Of a DNA stretch of 31,454 nucleotides, positions 29,591 to 31,454 are shown one piece after another. The notes under the pieces were generated by a model, which was given only the letters and a program-made list of their open reading frames with translations, had not been told where the DNA came from and made no database searches. The stretch's first letter is position 1. Each line of letters begins with the position of its first letter. Source of the DNA: CAZEFK01 sp964511405 (GTDB lineage Bacteria > Pseudomonadota > Alphaproteobacteria > Elsterales > Elsteraceae); NCBI GenBank assembly GCA_964511405.1, contig CAZEFK010000072.1, forward strand, positions 1-31,454, in the 5' to 3' direction. A program made the translations under genes and the position numbers.

Positions 29591-31454
29591 ATGACATCGA
29601 TCAGCCAGCGCATCGCCGACGAGCTGGGCGTCCAGGAATGGCAGACGGCGGCGGCGATCGCGCTGCTGGATGGCGGCGCCACGGTGCCGTTCGTCGCCCG
29701 CTACCGCAAGGAAGCCACGGGCACGCTCGACGACGGCCAGCTGCGCACGCTGCACGAGCGCCTGGGCTATCTGCGCGAGCTGGAGGAGCGGCGCGGCCAG
29801 GTGCTGGAGAGCATCGCCGGCCAGGGCAAGCTCGACGACGCGCTGCGCCAGGCGATCCTGGCCGCCGACACCAAGGCGCGGCTGGAAGATATCTACCTGC
29901 CCTACAAGCCCAAGCGGCGCACCAAGGCCGACGCGGCGCGCGAGGCGGGGCTGCTGCCGCTGGCCGAGGCGCTGCTGGCCGACCCCGGCCTGGATCCGCA
30001 GGCGGCGGCCGCTGCCTATGTCGATCCCGAGCGCCAGGTCGCCGACGCCGACACTGCGCTCGACGGCGCCCGCGCCATCCTGGTCGAGCGCTTCGGCGAG
30101 GACGCCGACCTGATCGGCTGCCTGCGCGAGGACGCCTGGGCCAAGGGCCGCATGGTCTCGAAGGTGCGCGAGGGCAAGCAGGCGGCGGGCGCCAAGTTCG
30201 CCGACTATTTCGACTTCAGCGAGCCCCTGGCCAAGCTGCCGTCGCACCGGGTGCTGGCGCTGTTCCGCGGCGCCAAGGAGGAGGTGCTGGACCTGCAGCT
30301 GGTGCCGGAGGACCTGCCCGATCCGCCGCCGCCGCTCGGCGCCTATGAGCGGCGCATCGCCCAGCGCTTCGGCATCGCCGACCAGGGCCGGCCGGGCGAC
30401 CGCTGGCTGCGCGACACCGTGCGCTGGGCCTGGCGCACCCGCATCCTGGTCCGGCTGGAGACCGACCTGCGGCTGCGCCTGTGGGAGATGGCCGAGGAGG
30501 CCGCGGTCGGGGTGTTCGCCGGCAATCTGCGCGACCTGCTGCTGGCCGCCCCCGCCGGCGCCCGCCCGACCATGGGCCTCGATCCCGGCTTTCGCACCGG
30601 GGTCAAAGTCGCGGTGGCCGACCCGACCGGCAAGGTGGTGGCCACGGCCACCATCTATCCGCACGAGCCGCAGCGGCGCTGGGACGACTCGGTCGCGACG
30701 CTCGCCCGCCTGGCGGCCGAGCACAAGGTCGAGCTGGTGGCGATCGGCAACGGCACCGCCTCCCGCGAGACCGACCGCCTGGCCGCCGAGCTGATCCGCC
30801 GCCATCCCGAGCTGCGGCTGACCAAGGCCGTGGTGTCGGAAGCCGGCGCCTCGGTCTATTCGGCCTCGGAGTACGGCGCGGCCGAGCTGCCCGAGCTGGA
30901 TGTGTCGCTGCGCGGCGCCGTGTCGATCGCGCGCCGGCTGCAGGATCCGCTGGCCGAGCTGGTCAAGATCGACCCCAAGTCGATCGGCGTCGGCCAGTAT
31001 CAGCACGACATCAGCCAGTCGAAGCTGTCGCGCTCGCTGGACGCCGTGGTCGAGGACTGCGTGAACGCGGTCGGCGTCGACGTCAACACCGCCTCGGTGC
31101 CGCTGCTGGCCCGGGTCTCGGGCATCGGCGACGCGCTGGCCGCCAGCATCGTCCGCCACCGCGACGGCAACGGCCGCTTCCGCAGCCGCACCGACCTCAA
31201 GGCGGTGCCGCGGCTGGGGCCCAAGGCGTTCGAGCAGTGCGCCGGCTTCCTGCGCATTCCCGACGGCGACGACCCGCTCGACCGCTCGGGCGTCCATCCC
31301 GAGGCCTATCCGGTGGTGCGCCGGATCCTGGCCGCGGCGCAGATCACGCTGCCCGACCTGATCGGCAACGCCAAGATCCTGCGCGGCCTCGATCCCGAGC
31401 GTTTCACCGACGACGCGTTCGGCGTGCCGACCGTGACCGACATCCTGCGCGAGC
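29591..31454 (+). CDS. tex: Transcription accessory protein Tex, N-terminal 621 residues
   Basis: The gene runs off the right edge; 621 complete codons are visible of the usual 770-790. It begins TSISQRIADELGVQEWQTAAAIALL and continues with VPFVARYRKEATGTLDDGQLR and DIYLPYKPKRRTKA, the highly conserved Tex N-terminus. A YqgF/RNase H-like domain starts near residue 330 (LDPGFRTGVKVAVAD). KIDPKSIGVGQYQHD and a helix-hairpin-helix region (about 505-535, VSGIGDALAASIV) follow. The C-terminal S1 RNA-binding domain would lie beyond the window. Tex binds nucleic acids and RNA polymerase-associated transcripts and affects gene expression and stress tolerance. It is divergent from the binding-protein operon. 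Confidence 0.97.
   Translation, partial: MTSISQRIADELGVQEWQTAAAIALLDGGATVPFVARYRKEATGTLDDGQLRTLHERLGYLRELEERRGQVLESIAGQGKLDDALRQAILAADTKARLEDIYLPYKPKRRTKADAAREAGLLPLAEALLADPGLDPQAAAAAYVDPERQVADADTALDGARAILVERFGEDADLIGCLREDAWAKGRMVSKVREGKQAAGAKFADYFDFSEPLAKLPSHRVLALFRGAKEEVLDLQLVPEDLPDPPPPLGAYERRIAQRFGIADQGRPGDRWLRDTVRWAWRTRILVRLETDLRLRLWEMAEEAAVGVFAGNLRDLLLAAPAGARPTMGLDPGFRTGVKVAVADPTGKVVATATIYPHEPQRRWDDSVATLARLAAEHKVELVAIGNGTASRETDRLAAELIRRHPELRLTKAVVSEAGASVYSASEYGAAELPELDVSLRGAVSIARRLQDPLAELVKIDPKSIGVGQYQHDISQSKLSRSLDAVVEDCVNAVGVDVNTASVPLLARVSGIGDALAASIVRHRDGNGRFRSRTDLKAVPRLGPKAFEQCAGFLRIPDGDDPLDRSGVHPEAYPVVRRILAAAQITLPDLIGNAKILRGLDPERFTDDAFGVPTVTDILRE

Overview
The window is uniformly GC-rich (roughly 70% by eye) and packed with short intergenic gaps and many 1-8 base gene overlaps. 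Gene families point to an alphaproteobacterium, probably a metabolically versatile soil or aquatic Rhodospirillales-type organism: a membrane-bound ferritin (MbfA), CoxS/M/L-type molybdenum hydroxylase, several ABC uptake systems with dedicated regulators, a TfdA-like dioxygenase and the intergenic CGTCATCCCCGC palindromes common in this class. Genus cannot be told from the sequence. No rRNA, tRNA, CRISPR array or phage gene was seen.

Layout. 1-1221: end of a peptide-type ABC ATPase, then a class II aldolase/adducin protein. 1223-3818: a LysR regulator divergent from a cupin resembling the small (R)-hydroxynitrile lyases, overlapped by an MFS exporter. 3826-8622: a minus-strand ribose-type sugar ABC operon (binding protein, double ATPase, permease) ending in a ROK repressor gene, with a recognisable promoter and overlapping operator. 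8645-8860: a ~198-bp non-autonomous element with terminal inverted repeats and a perfect 9-bp duplication. 8963-12301: a secreted low-complexity protein, a CHMI-like tautomerase, a TfdA-like dioxygenase and a TPR/GT9-like protein. 12276-13275: a divergent PRPP synthetase preceded by a perfect FNR/FixK-type box. 13309-17860: a LysR regulator divergent from a three-subunit molybdenum hydroxylase (PaoABC-like, with an extra Fe-S cluster in the FAD subunit) whose large subunit has Met where the catalytic Glu is expected. 17876-18832: MbfA iron exporter.

18957-25106: a seven-gene minus-strand operon with coupled genes: DHDPS/aldolase-family enzyme, split UxaA-family lyase, Ldh2-family dehydrogenase and an NMT1/Tau-type ABC importer. 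The enzymes together suggest import and breakdown of an unidentified hydroxy-acid (sugar acid or sulfonated acid). 25456-26180: a MNT-HEPN (nucleotidyltransferase/RNase) toxin-antitoxin-like pair in a locally AT-richer patch. 26236-29401: solute-binding protein, alpha/beta hydrolase and GlxA-type AraC regulator in one operon. 29591-end: the start of the transcription accessory protein Tex.

The most interesting points are the nested-palindrome element with target duplication, the catalytic-Glu substitution in the molybdenum hydroxylase, the atypical PRPP synthetase with an anaerobic-regulator box, and the unassigned seven-gene acid-catabolism operon with phased CTTG half-sites upstream.
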